In this document: positions 21,253 through 30,743 of the stretch, in pieces
Layout of the letters: each line of letters starts with the position of its first letter
Numbering within the stretch: position 1 is the stretch's first letter
Assembly (NCBI RefSeq): GCF_918797525.1
Contig: NZ_OU963893.1
Coordinates: 3,968,001 to 4,032,000, forward strand
Reading direction: 5' to 3'
From: an unidentified bacterial endosymbiont
GTDB taxonomy: Bacteria > Pseudomonadota > Gammaproteobacteria > Enterobacterales > Enterobacteriaceae
Length of the DNA stretch: 64,000 nucleotides
Notes under the pieces: generated by a model
What the model was told of the DNA's origin: nothing
Database searches by the model: none
Seen by the model: the letters and a program-made list of their open reading frames with translations, nothing else
Program-made: the position numbers and the translations under genes

Positions 21253-21708
21253 ATGCAAGAAGGGCAAAACCGTAAAACATCGTCCCTGAGTATTCTCGCC
21301 ATCGCTGGGGTGGAGCCGTATCAAGAGAAGCCGGGCGAAGAGTATATGAACGAAGCCCAGCTGTCGCACTTCAAGCGTATTCTTGAAGCATGGCGTAATC
21401 AACTTAGGGATGAAGTCGATCGCACCGTTACTCATATGCAGGATGAAGCTGCAAACTTCCCGGATCCGGTCGACCGTGCCGCTCAGGAAGAAGAGTTCAG
21501 CCTCGAACTGCGTAACCGTGACCGCGAGCGCAAACTGATCAAAAAGATCGAAAAAACGCTGAAGAAAGTCGAAGACGAAGATTTTGGCTACTGCGAATCC
21601 TGCGGTGTTGAAATCGGTATTCGTCGTCTTGAGGCGCGTCCAACAGCCGATCTTTGCATCGACTGTAAAACGCTGGCAGAAATTCGCGAAAAACAGATGG
21701 CGGGTTAA
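21253..21708 (+). CDS. dksA: RNA polymerase-binding transcription factor DksA
   Basis: DksA binds the secondary channel of RNA polymerase and, with ppGpp, lowers rRNA transcription and activates amino-acid operons. The 151-aa protein is nearly identical to E. coli: coiled-coil arms from about residue 33 to 108 with the tip [12 protein letters not shown] containing the two key aspartates, then a C4 zinc finger (CESC and CIDC) and a C-terminal helix. ATG 21253 follows AAGGAG at ideal spacing; the frame is open six codons upstream. It is followed by a strong hairpin before gluQ. Confidence 0.98.
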   Translation: MQEGQNRKTSSLSILAIAGVEPYQEKPGEEYMNEAQLSHFKRILEAWRNQLRDEVDRTVTHMQDEAANFPDPVDRAAQEEEFSLELRNRDRERKLIKKIEKTLKKVEDEDFGYCESCGVEIGIRRLEARPTADLCIDCKTLAEIREKQMAG

Positions 21709-21732
21709 ACTCAGCGCTGTTTACACACTCCA

Positions 21733-21758
21733 AAGGCGGGAGTCTCTCCCGCCTTGTT
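21733..21758 (+). terminator. Hairpin terminator after dksA
   Basis: AAGGCGGGAG and CTCCCGCCTT (21733-21755) form a 10-bp stem with a 3-nt loop, followed by only a weak T run (GTTACTGTT). It lies 25 bp past dksA and about 10 bp before gluQ, so some read-through into gluQ is likely. Confidence 0.7.
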
Positions 21759-21767
21759 ACTGTTGAT

Positions 21768-22658
21768 ATGTCTGAATCACACTATATTGGGCGCTTCGCG
21801 CCATCCCCTTCCGGTGAATTACACTTCGGTTCGTTAATTGCCGCCCTCGGCAGCTACCTGCAGGCGCGTGCCCGGCTGGGTAAATGGCGCGTGCGCATTG
21901 AAGATATTGACCCTCCGCGTGAAGTTCCCGGTGCAGCAGACTCTATTCTGCGTCAGCTGGAATATTACGGTCTTCACTGGGACGGCGAGGTGCTCTGGCA
22001 ATCAAGACGTCATGACGCTTACCGGGAACGTCTGGCCTGGCTTTCTGAGCAGGGGCTTTCCTACAACTGCACCTGTACCCGCGCACGCATTCAGCACGTA
22101 GGCGGCGTTTATGATGGCCACTGTCGGACGCTCAATCTCGGCCCGCAAAATGCCGCGGTACGTTTAAAACAGCGTTCCCCTGTGACGCACTTTACCGATT
22201 TACTTTCCGGTGAGATCCACGCCGATGCACGCCTTGCGCGTGAAGATTTTATCATCCATCGCCGTGATGGCCTGTTTGCCTATAATCTGGCGGTGGTAGT
22301 AGATGACCATTTCCAGGGGGTCACGGAAATTGTGCGCGGGGCGGATCTGGTCGAACCTACCGTGCGGCAAATAGCGCTGTACCACCAGTTTGGCTGGACG
22401 GCGCCGGATTACATTCATCTGCCGCTGGCGGTGAATGAACACGGTCATAAACTGTCGAAGCAAAACCATGCTCCCGCCCTGCCAGACGGCGATCCGCGCC
22501 CTGTTTTGATCGACGCGCTGCGATTTCTCAACCAGAATATAATCAGCGAATGGCAGGATCTGAGCACTGACGAACTGCTGAAAATGGCAACCGCCAACTG
22601 GACGCTCAGGGCGGTGCCAAAAATCCAGCATTCTCAAATGCGTTGCGCTGAGCTATGA
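21768..22658 (+). CDS. gluQ: Glutamyl-Q tRNA(Asp) synthetase
   Basis: GluQ-RS activates glutamate and attaches it to queuosine at position 34 of tRNA(Asp), a tRNA modification rather than aminoacylation. At 296 aa it is the catalytic core of a class I GluRS without the anticodon-binding domain. Motifs: [15 protein letters not shown] (HIGH-like, residues 8-22), the zinc site CTCTRARI...DGHC, and KLSKQNH (KMSKS-like). Ends a little earlier than the 308-aa E. coli protein. It is in the dksA-gluQ-pcnB-folK gene string. Confidence 0.95.
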   Translation: MSESHYIGRFAPSPSGELHFGSLIAALGSYLQARARLGKWRVRIEDIDPPREVPGAADSILRQLEYYGLHWDGEVLWQSRRHDAYRERLAWLSEQGLSYNCTCTRARIQHVGGVYDGHCRTLNLGPQNAAVRLKQRSPVTHFTDLLSGEIHADARLAREDFIIHRRDGLFAYNLAVVVDDHFQGVTEIVRGADLVEPTVRQIALYHQFGWTAPDYIHLPLAVNEHGHKLSKQNHAPALPDGDPRPVLIDALRFLNQNIISEWQDLSTDELLKMATANWTLRAVPKIQHSQMRCAEL

Positions 22659-22700
22659 TTAGCCGCTTTTTTCATAACAAAACACACTACGAGGTGTACC

Positions 22701-24098
22701 ATTTTTACCCGAGTCGCTAATTTTTGCCGCAAAGTGCTAAGCCGCGAAGAGAGCATGGCAAATGATGCTATTGCAGCGCCACACATGTCGATCATTCCGC
22801 GTGAGCAGCACAACATTTCCCGCAAAGATATCAGTGAAAATGCCCTCAAGGTGCTGTATCGACTGAATAAAGCGGGCTACGAGGCTTATCTCGTTGGCGG
22901 TGGAGTGCGTGATTTACTGTTGGGCAAAAAACCAAAAGATTTCGACGTGACGACCAGCGCCACGCCCGATCAGGTGCGCAAATTATTCCGCAATTGCCGT
23001 CTGGTTGGCCGCCGTTTCCGCCTCGCTCACGTGATGTTTGGACCGGAAATTATTGAAGTTGCCACCTTCCGTGGTCACCACGACGCGGGCGAGGCCGATC
23101 GCGCCACGTCCCAGCGCGGCCAGAACGGTATGCTGCTGCGCGACAATATCTTCGGTTCAATTGAAGAAGATGCCCAGCGTCGTGATTTCACCATCAACAG
23201 TCTTTACTACAGCGTGGCGGATTTTACCGTTCGTGATTACGTCGGCGGGATGCAGGACCTCAAAGAAGGTCTGATTCGCCTGATAGGGACGCCGGAAACG
23301 CGCTACCGTGAAGATCCGGTGCGGATGCTACGCGCCGTGCGTTTTGCCGCCAAGCTGAACATGCGCATTAGCCCGGAGACCGCAGAGCCCATTCCACGCC
23401 TCGCAACGCTGATGAACGACGTGCCGCCAGCACGCCTGTTTGAAGAGACGCTGAAGCTGCTGCAGGCCGGTTACGGGTTCGAAACCTACGCCCTGCTGCG
23501 CGAATATAACCTCTTCCAGCCGCTGTTCCCGACCATCACCCGCTACTTCACGGAAAACGGTGACAGCCCGATGGAGCGCATGATTGCGCAGGTGCTGAAG
23601 AATACCGATACCCGTATCCACAACGACATGCGCGTGAACCCGGCGTTCTTGTTTGCCGCCATGTTCTGGTATCCCCTGCTTGAAGCCGCGCAGCGGATTG
23701 CTCAGGAAAGTGGTCTGGCCTATTACGATGCGTTCGCGCTGGCCGCCAATGACGTGCTTGACGAAGGCTGCCGTACGCTGGCGATCCCAAAACGTATTAC
23801 CACGCTGGTGCGTGATATCTGGCAACTGCAGTTACGTATGTCGCGACGTCAGGGAAAACGCGCCTGGAAGCTGATGGAACATCCTAAATTCCGCGCCGCC
23901 TACGATCTACTGGCACTGCGTGCTGAAATTGAAAAGAACCCTGAACTGCAGCGTCTGGCGCAGTGGTGGGGTGAATTCCAGGTCTCCGCGCCGCCGGAAC
24001 AAAAAGGGATGCTCACCAACCTGGATGAAGAGCCAGAACCCCGTCGCCGTCATCGCCGCCCGCGCAAACGCGCCCCGCGCCGTGAAGGCACCTCGTGA
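22701..24098 (+). CDS. pcnB: Poly(A) polymerase I, AUU start codon
   Basis: PcnB adds poly(A) tails to RNA 3' ends, marking them for decay, and controls ColE1 plasmid copy number through RNA I. The sequence before the first ATG-like codon encodes (I)[17 protein letters not shown], which is the family N-terminus, and the only suitable initiator is ATT at 22701 preceded by GAGG. E. coli pcnB is known to use AUU. A GTG at 22734 is the nearest usual start but would lose 11 conserved residues. The nucleotidyltransferase site is [20 protein letters not shown] (GG and DxD); HDA-type RNA-binding helices follow, and the tail is highly basic ([14 protein letters not shown]). 465 codons. Its stop overlaps folK. 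Confidence 0.93.
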   Translation: MFTRVANFCRKVLSREESMANDAIAAPHMSIIPREQHNISRKDISENALKVLYRLNKAGYEAYLVGGGVRDLLLGKKPKDFDVTTSATPDQVRKLFRNCRLVGRRFRLAHVMFGPEIIEVATFRGHHDAGEADRATSQRGQNGMLLRDNIFGSIEEDAQRRDFTINSLYYSVADFTVRDYVGGMQDLKEGLIRLIGTPETRYREDPVRMLRAVRFAAKLNMRISPETAEPIPRLATLMNDVPPARLFEETLKLLQAGYGFETYALLREYNLFQPLFPTITRYFTENGDSPMERMIAQVLKNTDTRIHNDMRVNPAFLFAAMFWYPLLEAAQRIAQESGLAYYDAFALAANDVLDEGCRTLAIPKRITTLVRDIWQLQLRMSRRQGKRAWKLMEHPKFRAAYDLLALRAEIEKNPELQRLAQWWGEFQVSAPPEQKGMLTNLDEEPEPRRRHRRPRKRAPRREGTS

Positions 24099-24574
24099 CC
24101 CTCGCTTACCTCGCCCTTGGCAGCAATTTATCCTCTCCTCTGGAGCAGGTTAACGCTGCCGTACAGGCGCTGGACAATATCCCGCAAAGCCGGGTGGTGG
24201 CCGTTTCGTCTTTCTATCGCACGCCACCGCTGGGACCGCAGGATCAACCGGACTACCTGAACGCTGCCGTGATGCTGGAGACCCGCCTGGACGCCGAAAC
24301 GCTTTTGGATAACACCCAACGTATCGAACTGCAGCAGGGCCGCGTACGCAAGGCTGAACGCTGGGGTCCACGCACCCTGGATCTCGATATCATGCTGTTT
24401 GGTGATGAGGAGATCCACACCGAACGCCTGACCGTGCCGCATTACGATATGAAAAACCGCGGCTTTATGCTCTGGCCGCTGTTTGAAATCGCCCCTGATA
24501 TTATTTTTCCTGACGGAACGTTGCTTAGCGAACAATTATCCTCACTGGGAATAAAACAACCGGCTCGCTGGTAG
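24095..24574 (+). CDS. folK: Dihydropterin pyrophosphokinase HPPK
   Basis: FolK transfers pyrophosphate from ATP to 6-hydroxymethyl-7,8-dihydropterin, feeding dihydropteroate synthase in folate synthesis. The 159-aa protein starts with GTG inside the pcnB stop (GTGA overlap): [15 protein letters not shown]. Active-site sequence is intact: [38 protein letters not shown] (arginines and the paired Mg-binding aspartates) and [21 protein letters not shown]. Alternative start choices are not available because the GSN motif begins at residue 9. Confidence 0.97.
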   Translation: MTLAYLALGSNLSSPLEQVNAAVQALDNIPQSRVVAVSSFYRTPPLGPQDQPDYLNAAVMLETRLDAETLLDNTQRIELQQGRVRKAERWGPRTLDLDIMLFGDEEIHTERLTVPHYDMKNRGFMLWPLFEIAPDIIFPDGTLLSEQLSSLGIKQPARW

Positions 24575-24807
24575 CAGCCGTATCTATTATTTCCAGACAT
24601 TACAATTCTTTTTAATATATAATATCCAATATAAATCCTGAATATTTCTCCGACCTTAATACATTCAATCAATAATTAAGAGGTTAGTTTTTCTTAAAAT
24701 CTCTTTAAGTGGTATTAAGCTTAAACTTAAAGAACAATAAAAAGACAGTTTGAAACGATACATTTTCATTTTTACACTCTCATTTTATAAATTAAGGTCG
24801 TTACCCC
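24575..24807. other. AT-rich intergenic region upstream of the fimbrial cluster
   Basis: This 233-bp gap is strikingly AT-rich compared with folK. It contains repeated TTAAG/CTTAA blocks (for example AAGCTTAAACTTAAAGAAC at 24717-24735), the kind of sequence favoured by H-NS. It must hold the promoter of the fimbrial operon, but I cannot fix a start point. No invertible-element repeats were seen. Confidence 0.5.
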
Positions 24808-25407
24808 ATGAAATTTAAACCAGCCGCGATAATTATTGCAGCCGCATTAAGCTCATTTGCTGTATATGCTGCTGATGACACTACAACAGGTACTGATGTT
24901 GGCCTCATTACTTTTGATGGCGCGGTAACAGACACCACGTGCCAAATTACGACAAACAATGGCGTTGATGCTAATAACGTCACCATCACCCTCCCGGTTG
25001 TCAAAAAATCGGATGTTGAAGCAACAACGATTGATACAGGTGTCGGCTCTAAGGAGTTTGAACTCCATCTGAGTGGTTGCCCGGATGCGATAACATCAGC
25101 CTCCGCGGTATTTACCTCCACCCAGTTTGCTGAACTGTCCAACGGCACGCTTAAAGCCGATCCTTCTGTAGCAGGTGCTGCGACTAACGTCAGTCTTGCG
25201 CTTTACAACAATACCTCTTCTGATAGCAGCCAAATCAAAGTGGGTTTGCCAGATAACAATACGCAGGTTGTCACCATTGCCGATGGCGCAGCAGATCTGG
25301 CATATCGCGTTGCTTACGTTCCGAGTTACGACTGGAACGCGACGTCAAACCCGGTAACCTCCGGTAAAGTGTCCAGCAACGCGACGTTCACTATCTCTTA
25401 CGAATAA
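24808..25407 (+). CDS. yadN: Major fimbrial subunit, YadN-like
   Basis: This is the probable major pilin of a chaperone-usher fimbria. The 199-aa precursor has a signal peptide (MKFKPAAIIIAAALSSFAVYA) and a FimA-type immunoglobulin-like domain. It keeps the conserved cysteine pair (TTCQI and LSGCPD) and the C-terminal TFTISYE with penultimate Tyr recognised by the chaperone. It is first in the cluster, directly after folK, where K-12 has yadN. A hairpin with a T-run directly downstream would let it be made in excess over the chaperone and usher, as is usual for major pilins. Confidence 0.85.
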   Translation: MKFKPAAIIIAAALSSFAVYAADDTTTGTDVGLITFDGAVTDTTCQITTNNGVDANNVTITLPVVKKSDVEATTIDTGVGSKEFELHLSGCPDAITSASAVFTSTQFAELSNGTLKADPSVAGAATNVSLALYNNTSSDSSQIKVGLPDNNTQVVTIADGAADLAYRVAYVPSYDWNATSNPVTSGKVSSNATFTISYE

Positions 25408-25421
25408 ATAAAATTCGCGAT

Positions 25422-25445
25422 AAGCGCCTTTTTCAGGCGCTTTTA
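25422..25445 (+). terminator. Attenuating terminator between major pilin and chaperone genes
   Basis: AAGCGCCT and AGGCGCTT (25422-25442) form an 8-bp stem followed by TTTTATT. The chaperone gene begins 24 bp later in the same direction, so it likely acts as a partial terminator within the fimbrial operon. Confidence 0.75.
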
Positions 25446-25468
25446 TTCATTCATGGAGCCTTCAGCAC

Positions 25469-26206
25469 ATGCATGCTTTCACTGTTCATAAAAACATTAT
25501 CGCAATGACCCTTGCCAGCGCCCTGCTCTGCCCGGCGGTCAGCTATGCAGATATCGTCCTGTCCGGTACCCGGGTTATATATCCTCAGGAAAGTAAAGAC
25601 GTCGTTATCAATCTGAACAACCGGGGGAATATGCCGCTGCTTGTTCAGTCCTGGATTGATGATGGTCGCGATACAACGAATCCGCAGGAACTCAAAGTCC
25701 CCTTTGTCGTCACTCCGCCGGTTTCGCGTGTAGACCCGAGTAAAGGTCAAACGTTACGCATCACCTACATGGGACAACCCCTCCCCAAGGACAGAGAGTC
25801 CCTGTTCTGGCTAAATGTACTTGAAGTTCCCCCAAAATCAGCAAATGCAGCTGATAAAAACCTGCTGCAGTTGGCTTTCCGCACGCGAGTGAAAGTACTG
25901 TTCAGACCTCAAGGATTAAAAGGCGAACCAACGGACGCGGTCAAACAGCTACAGTGGTCATTAAAAAAAGAAGGTAATAAGGTTATCGCTATAGCAAAAA
26001 ATAACCAGGCATGGAATGTGTCAATTTCGGAAGGCAACGTTATTAGCAATAATAAACATTATAGCATCGATGTTAAAACTGTTGCACCTTATAGCACACA
26101 GGAGATGGCCGTAAAGGGATTAACTTCGCTTATTACGGGAAAGGTTAATTTTAAAGCCATAAATGATTATGGCGGCCCGGTTGAGCAAATATCCCGGATT
26201 AATTAA
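25469..26206 (+). CDS. yadV: Periplasmic fimbrial chaperone, YadV/EcpD-like
   Basis: The chaperone donates a beta-strand to pilins in the periplasm and delivers them to the usher. The 245-aa protein has a signal peptide ending SYA-DI, then IVLSGTRVIYPQESKDVVINLNN, the typical start of a PapD-like domain. The G1 donor-strand region is LLQLAFRTRVKVLFRPQGL with the conserved RIKxFYRP-like end, and FWLNVLEVPPK is the PapD signature. Two Ig-like domains fit the length. It stands between major pilin and usher as in the K-12 yad cluster. Confidence 0.88.
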   Translation: MHAFTVHKNIIAMTLASALLCPAVSYADIVLSGTRVIYPQESKDVVINLNNRGNMPLLVQSWIDDGRDTTNPQELKVPFVVTPPVSRVDPSKGQTLRITYMGQPLPKDRESLFWLNVLEVPPKSANAADKNLLQLAFRTRVKVLFRPQGLKGEPTDAVKQLQWSLKKEGNKVIAIAKNNQAWNVSISEGNVISNNKHYSIDVKTVAPYSTQEMAVKGLTSLITGKVNFKAINDYGGPVEQISRIN

Positions 26207-26239
26207 TGCAATGAAACATAACTCCAACGGATTGGTTAC

Positions 26240-28849
26240 ATGACCATTAGATTTTCTGTATTACATCTCTTAATTATTGCCACCTTACCTCTCTATAGCT
26301 GGGCGGAGACCCCTTCGGCGTCCGACAATAATAGCGTGGAATTCAACGACCAGTTTCTGATGAATACCGGCAGTAAAATTGATGTATCGCGTTATACCCA
26401 CGGTAATCCGGTCCCACCTGGTACCTATAACGTGACGGTCAATATTAATGGTATGCCTAAAACCACCTCCGATGTGACGTTTAAAGATAATGGCACACCA
26501 CAAGCATCGCCTTGCCTGACAGCTTTACAGTTACGCCAGTGGGGCATAGATGTCTCTTCTCTGGCCAATACAGAGGCAGAGGATGAAACGAAAAGTTGTA
26601 TTGATATAACCCACAGCTTCACCGGTTCAGCCACAACATTTGATTCCGCAAAACAAGAGCTGGATATCTCAATGCCTCAGGCATTTCTGCTACACCTTCC
26701 GCGTGGCTATGTTGATCCCTCACTGTGGGACAATGGGATCCCTGTCGCCTTGCTCTCCTACGATCTCAACGGATACCACTCCACCAACGATGGCGACACC
26801 TCAGACACCGGATATGCGGGATTGCACTACGGCGCAAATTTTGGCCCCTGGCGTTTTCGCGCCCGAGGAGGGGTGAACTGGAGCAGTGACGACGGTGCGA
26901 ATTATTCCAGTCAGGACATGTATCTGCAGCGAGATATCGAAGCCTTTGATGCTCAGCTCGTAGCCGGTGATGCCTGGACGCGAGGAGATGCCTTTGACTC
27001 GATGAGTCTGCGAGGGGTCCGTATTTATAATGACAACCGTATGTTGCCCGGTGGGCTTTCAACCTACGCCCCCGTGATTCGTGGAGTGGCAAATAGCAAT
27101 GCGAAGGTCACTATTACCCAGTCCGGCAACAAAATCTATGAAACGACCGTGCCACCGGGCGCATTTGTTATCGACGATCTTAGCACTACGGGTTACGGCG
27201 CAGACCTTGATGTTACGGTCGAAGAATCTGACGGAAGCAAGCGCACGTTTTCAGTCCCCTACTCTTCCGTTACGCAGATGCTGCGCCCTGGCTTTTCACG
27301 CTGGGAAATCGGTGCGGGAAAACTCAATGACGACGACCTGCATGACAAGCCCAATGTCGCCACGGCAACTTGGTATTACGGACTGAACAATACCTTCACC
27401 GGCTATCTGGGCGGTGAATATATGGAGGGCGGCTATTATGCCGGGTTGCTTGGCCTGGCAATGAATACAACAGTGGGCGCCTTTGCCTTTGATGTAACCC
27501 ATTCACAGGCTGAACTTAACAATCTTCCGCGCCTGACGGGCGAAAGTTACCGGCTTTCGTACAGTAAGTTACTTGAGGCAACCAATACCTCATTCAACGT
27601 CGCAGCCTATCGATTCTCGACAAAAGATTACTTAAACCTTTCCGATGCGGCAAGCCTTGACGATCAGATCAAACACCGTGATGAAGATCGCTACAGCACC
27701 GGTGAAGATGTGTACGGCGCCTATCAGCGTATGAAAAACCAGGTTCAGGCTAACATCAGCCAGACGCTGGGCGACGGCAAAGAGCAGTATGGCTCACTTT
27801 ATGTGACGGGAAGCTGGCAGAACTACTGGAACGATAGCGGTTCAACCGAGCAATATTCCACCGGATACAGCAACTCCTTTTCCTGGGCGAGCTACAGCCT
27901 GTTTTTGCAACGCAGTTACGATGAAGATGGCGAGAAAGACGACAGCATTAACCTTAGCCTGAGCATCCCCCTCAGTAGCCTGATGCCAAATCACCAGCGT
28001 CCGCTCGGGTTCTCCACCATTAACACCGACATGACGAACGATTTCAAGGGCAGCAACAATTTGAACGTCACCGCCAGCGGTAACAGCGACGACAATCTTT
28101 ATAGCTATAGCGTCAGCACTTCCAGTAACTATGCCGACCACTCGTCCACCAATCAGATAAGCAGTTTTGGTAGCTATAACGGCGCTTATGGCCCGCTAAG
28201 CCTTTCAGTATCAACCTCAGATGATGATAGCCAACAATATTCCGCCAGCTATAGCGGCGGCATGCTCCTGCATGCAGGTGGCGTGACGTTAACACCGGGC
28301 AGCATTAGCGACAGCGATACCCTGGCACTGGTTAAAGCTGAAGGGGCGAAAGGTGCAAGACTCACTAACGGGAACGGTGAAATAGGCAGCAGCGGATACG
28401 CCGTTATGCCTTATCTGTCTGCCTATCGCCAAAACACAGTCGGGCTGGATGTCAGCACGCTTGATGCCGACGTGGAAATAAAAAATACCAGTTCGGTTGT
28501 TGTCCCGCATAGCGGAGCCGTGGTCGAAGTGACGTTTGCCACCGATCAGGGACGCTCTGTACTGATGGAATTACAGCGTTCCGATAAAGGCTTTATTCCT
28601 CTTGGGGCTGATGTGTTTGATAAAAATAATCACATTGTCGGCAGCGTGGGGCAAGCCGGGCAGGCATTTGTGCGCGGCATTGATGACAGCGGAACGCTCA
28701 AAATCGTCTGGGGAAATCAATCCAGCCAGTACTGCCTGACAAAGTACCAGATAACGCACGACACCCCTAAAGTGGGGTTCAGCAGCCGTCTCAGCGGGCT
28801 GAGTTGCCAGGTGCCGGATAATATATTGCAGACAAGTAAGGAACCATAA
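26240..28849 (+). CDS. htrE: Outer-membrane fimbrial usher, HtrE-like
   Basis: The usher is the outer-membrane pore that receives chaperone-pilin complexes and secretes the growing fimbria. The 869-aa protein has a signal peptide ending SWA-ET, an N-terminal chaperone-binding domain (VEFNDQFL with a downstream cysteine pair), a 24-strand barrel, and an internal plug domain near PGGLSTYAPVIRGVANSNAKV. Two C-terminal domains follow, with the final cysteine pair in YCLTKY...LSCQVP. Its stop overlaps the next pilin start (TAATG). Closest positional equivalent is K-12 htrE (yadY, 865 aa). Confidence 0.9.
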   Translation: MTIRFSVLHLLIIATLPLYSWAETPSASDNNSVEFNDQFLMNTGSKIDVSRYTHGNPVPPGTYNVTVNINGMPKTTSDVTFKDNGTPQASPCLTALQLRQWGIDVSSLANTEAEDETKSCIDITHSFTGSATTFDSAKQELDISMPQAFLLHLPRGYVDPSLWDNGIPVALLSYDLNGYHSTNDGDTSDTGYAGLHYGANFGPWRFRARGGVNWSSDDGANYSSQDMYLQRDIEAFDAQLVAGDAWTRGDAFDSMSLRGVRIYNDNRMLPGGLSTYAPVIRGVANSNAKVTITQSGNKIYETTVPPGAFVIDDLSTTGYGADLDVTVEESDGSKRTFSVPYSSVTQMLRPGFSRWEIGAGKLNDDDLHDKPNVATATWYYGLNNTFTGYLGGEYMEGGYYAGLLGLAMNTTVGAFAFDVTHSQAELNNLPRLTGESYRLSYSKLLEATNTSFNVAAYRFSTKDYLNLSDAASLDDQIKHRDEDRYSTGEDVYGAYQRMKNQVQANISQTLGDGKEQYGSLYVTGSWQNYWNDSGSTEQYSTGYSNSFSWASYSLFLQRSYDEDGEKDDSINLSLSIPLSSLMPNHQRPLGFSTINTDMTNDFKGSNNLNVTASGNSDDNLYSYSVSTSSNYADHSSTNQISSFGSYNGAYGPLSLSVSTSDDDSQQYSASYSGGMLLHAGGVTLTPGSISDSDTLALVKAEGAKGARLTNGNGEIGSSGYAVMPYLSAYRQNTVGLDVSTLDADVEIKNTSSVVVPHSGAVVEVTFATDQGRSVLMELQRSDKGFIPLGADVFDKNNHIVGSVGQAGQAFVRGIDDSGTLKIVWGNQSSQYCLTKYQITHDTPKVGFSSRLSGLSCQVPDNILQTSKEP

Positions 28850-29406
28850 TGAAATTGTTCTGGAGAATCGTCCTCACGGGGCTTAGCTTGCCGCTCAGCT
28901 TAACCGCCCATGCCCAGAGCCTGGACGTTACCTTTACCGCCAACATTCTGGAAACCACCTGCAACATGCAGCTTTCAGGCGGAACAGGGAGTGGGAGCAA
29001 CAACACTTATATCATCGGCGATGCCAATGGCAAGGTGGGACTGGACGATATTATCAATAAGACCGATAACGCCAAAATTGACTTTAGCTTAAAGGCAACG
29101 GAATGCCCTTCATCATTAAGCAGCATCAATGTATCGCTCAATGGTTCAGGCTCGAGCATCGTCAACACGATCATTAATAATTCCCTGTCCGGAAGTGGTT
29201 CAGATTACACCGGGATTTCAATTGCCCGCGCGTCTGCTCCGGACTCCCCATTCAAGGTCAACACCAGCGGCGCACTCACCTGGACCGCGGCTGAAATCTC
29301 GGCAGGTGAAGTCGACCTTATCGCACGTATTGAGCCGACCAACAGCGCTAAAGCCACCACGGGGGCTTTCCAGGCTGACGTGACTTTTAATTTCACCTAT
29401 GAATAA
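28849..29406 (+). CDS. yadM: Minor fimbrial subunit, YadM-like
   Basis: A 185-aa chaperone-usher pilin with signal peptide (MKLFWRIVLTGLSLPLSLTAHA) and pilin fold: VTFTANILETTCNMQL with the first conserved Cys, the partner in KATECPSS, and the C-terminal VTFNFTYE. Start ATG overlaps the htrE stop by one base. It is named from position (first pilin after the usher in K-12); sequence alone shows only that it is a minor pilin. It may act as an adaptor near the tip. Confidence 0.75.
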   Translation: MKLFWRIVLTGLSLPLSLTAHAQSLDVTFTANILETTCNMQLSGGTGSGSNNTYIIGDANGKVGLDDIINKTDNAKIDFSLKATECPSSLSSINVSLNGSGSSIVNTIINNSLSGSGSDYTGISIARASAPDSPFKVNTSGALTWTAAEISAGEVDLIARIEPTNSAKATTGAFQADVTFNFTYE

Positions 29407-29428
29407 CAGCAATAATGGAAAACAGAAT

Positions 29429-29980
29429 ATGAAATCGTTTCATCAATTATTCCTGATCGCCGTTATTACACTCAGCAGCGCAGCCACCGCTCAGGCCAAC
29501 GGCACCACCAGCGTGAAAGCAACATTTACGTCAACGGTAGAGGCAGGGACCTGTACGGCTGCAATCCTGGATGGCAACGGCGCTACCGTTACCGCAATTG
29601 ATTTTGGTGACGTATATAAGTCCGATCTGGTGGCCGAGTCCCGAACCGAGCCGCTGAAAATCGCGTTTACAAAATGTGTGGGCGTCGCGTCTGCCAGCGT
29701 CCAGGCCACGCCGACAACCGGAGGATGTTCCGGGTCTGCCTCAAACGGCAACTCATTCCCGGCAAGTAACGGCGTCGCCTTCGAGGTCTGGAACGGAAAG
29801 GCGGACAGCGGCACCCTGATGGATTGCAATAAAAAACCTGCGCAAAACGTGAGCATCGCTTCCGGTAGCGGAACGCTGGATATGATCTCCCGGATCGTTA
29901 TCGCCAGCGGCAGATCAATTACAGATGTGACTACCGGAGCCGTCTCCTCCAGCGTTACCTTTCTGATTACCTACCAATAA
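29429..29980 (+). CDS. yadL: Minor fimbrial subunit, YadL-like
   Basis: A 183-aa pilin if started at ATG 29429 (MKSFHQLFLIAVITLSSAATAQA, a clear signal peptide, preceded by GGAAAA). An in-frame ATG at 29399 inside the previous stop would add ten hydrophilic residues before the signal peptide and looks less likely. The mature part starts TTSVKATFTSTVEAGTCTAAI, with IDFGDVYKSD resembling the K-12 YadL segment FPDIYKSS. It has four cysteines after the signal sequence, and ends SVTFLITYQ. The stop overlaps the next gene's possible ATG. Confidence 0.75.
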   Translation: MKSFHQLFLIAVITLSSAATAQANGTTSVKATFTSTVEAGTCTAAILDGNGATVTAIDFGDVYKSDLVAESRTEPLKIAFTKCVGVASASVQATPTTGGCSGSASNGNSFPASNGVAFEVWNGKADSGTLMDCNKKPAQNVSIASGSGTLDMISRIVIASGRSITDVTTGAVSSSVTFLITYQ

Positions 29981-30003
29981 TGGAACAGGGTCAACGATCT
30001 TCT

Positions 30004-30561
30004 ATGCGCAAACTCACTCTATGGCTGTTTCTCATGATGCCCGGCTTCGCTTTTCTGGCCAGCGCAGATAATCCACATGTCGATTTCTCTGCCAATATTG
30101 TAGAAAACACCTGCCAGGTCGCCGTCAGCAATGACGGTCTGGTTCACTTGTCTACCGTCGGTACGCATTTTTTTTCAGATTTGCTGACGCCAGAGAGCCA
30201 GTCCAGTGGGACAGCTTTTTCCATTAATGTTACCGGCTGCGGCGGCACCAGTAGCGGTGCCAGCAAACTGCATTTCAGTTTTAGCCCACAAAGCGGCGCG
30301 TTTCCTGCCCAAAGCAGCCAGGTGTTCCCCAATAACACTACCGTGGCCACAGGCGGGGCAGCAAACGTAGGGGTCGTCATTTTCTCCTCACTGGATAATA
30401 CCAACGTGCTGAAAAAAGACGGTACGTCAGACGTGGTGCTGCCAGCGACCAGCGAGTCGTTGATCAACCGCTATGACTTTTATGCCCGTTACCAGCACCT
30501 GGACACGCCCGGCGCTGGAAAAGTGACCAGCAATGTGCTGGTGAGCGTGACTTATGAATAA
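30004..30561 (+). CDS. yadK: Minor fimbrial subunit, YadK-like
   Basis: A 185-aa pilin from ATG 30004 (MRKLTLWLFLMMPGFAFLASA signal). An ATG at 29980 that overlaps the yadL stop is an alternative giving eight extra residues; neither has a strong Shine-Dalgarno sequence, and coupling to yadL may drive it. The mature part, VDFSANIVENTCQVAVSNDG followed by VGTHFFSDLLTPES and NVGVVIFSS, resembles K-12 YadK (VGVGYFSGNVTPES, NVGVVIFST). It ends LVSVTYE. In K-12 the tip adhesin yadC follows here; in this window it does not. Confidence 0.8.
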   Translation: MRKLTLWLFLMMPGFAFLASADNPHVDFSANIVENTCQVAVSNDGLVHLSTVGTHFFSDLLTPESQSSGTAFSINVTGCGGTSSGASKLHFSFSPQSGAFPAQSSQVFPNNTTVATGGAANVGVVIFSSLDNTNVLKKDGTSDVVLPATSESLINRYDFYARYQHLDTPGAGKVTSNVLVSVTYE

Positions 30562-30743
30562 CGGGAAGTGGAAAAAAGTGTAATAAAAATAGTCTCAAGA
30601 CTGCAGACGCATTTCAGGCAATGGCTAAACAGACAAAAATTTAGGTATAAACTGCCTGAACGCCACGGCGGACAGACCCCTTGTGTTCACCAGGGTGGAC
30701 TGCGAAAATGTCAGGCAATTAAGTTTATCTGACAGGAAAGCGA
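30562..30743. promoter_or_regulatory. Structured leader/promoter region of panB
   Basis: This 182-bp gap holds several inverted repeats: TCAGGCA and TGCCTGA (30613-30660), ACCCCT...AGGGT (about 30675-30697) and TGTCAG...CTGACA (about 30710-30735) close to the panB start. TAGGTATAAACT at about 30641-30652 could hold a -10 element. Function of the hairpins is not known to me. Confidence 0.4.

Noticed and set aside
24575..24807. Searched for an invertible phase-variation switch upstream of the fimbrial operon
   Set aside because: No pair of inverted repeats flanking a promoter and no recombinase gene nearby were seen.
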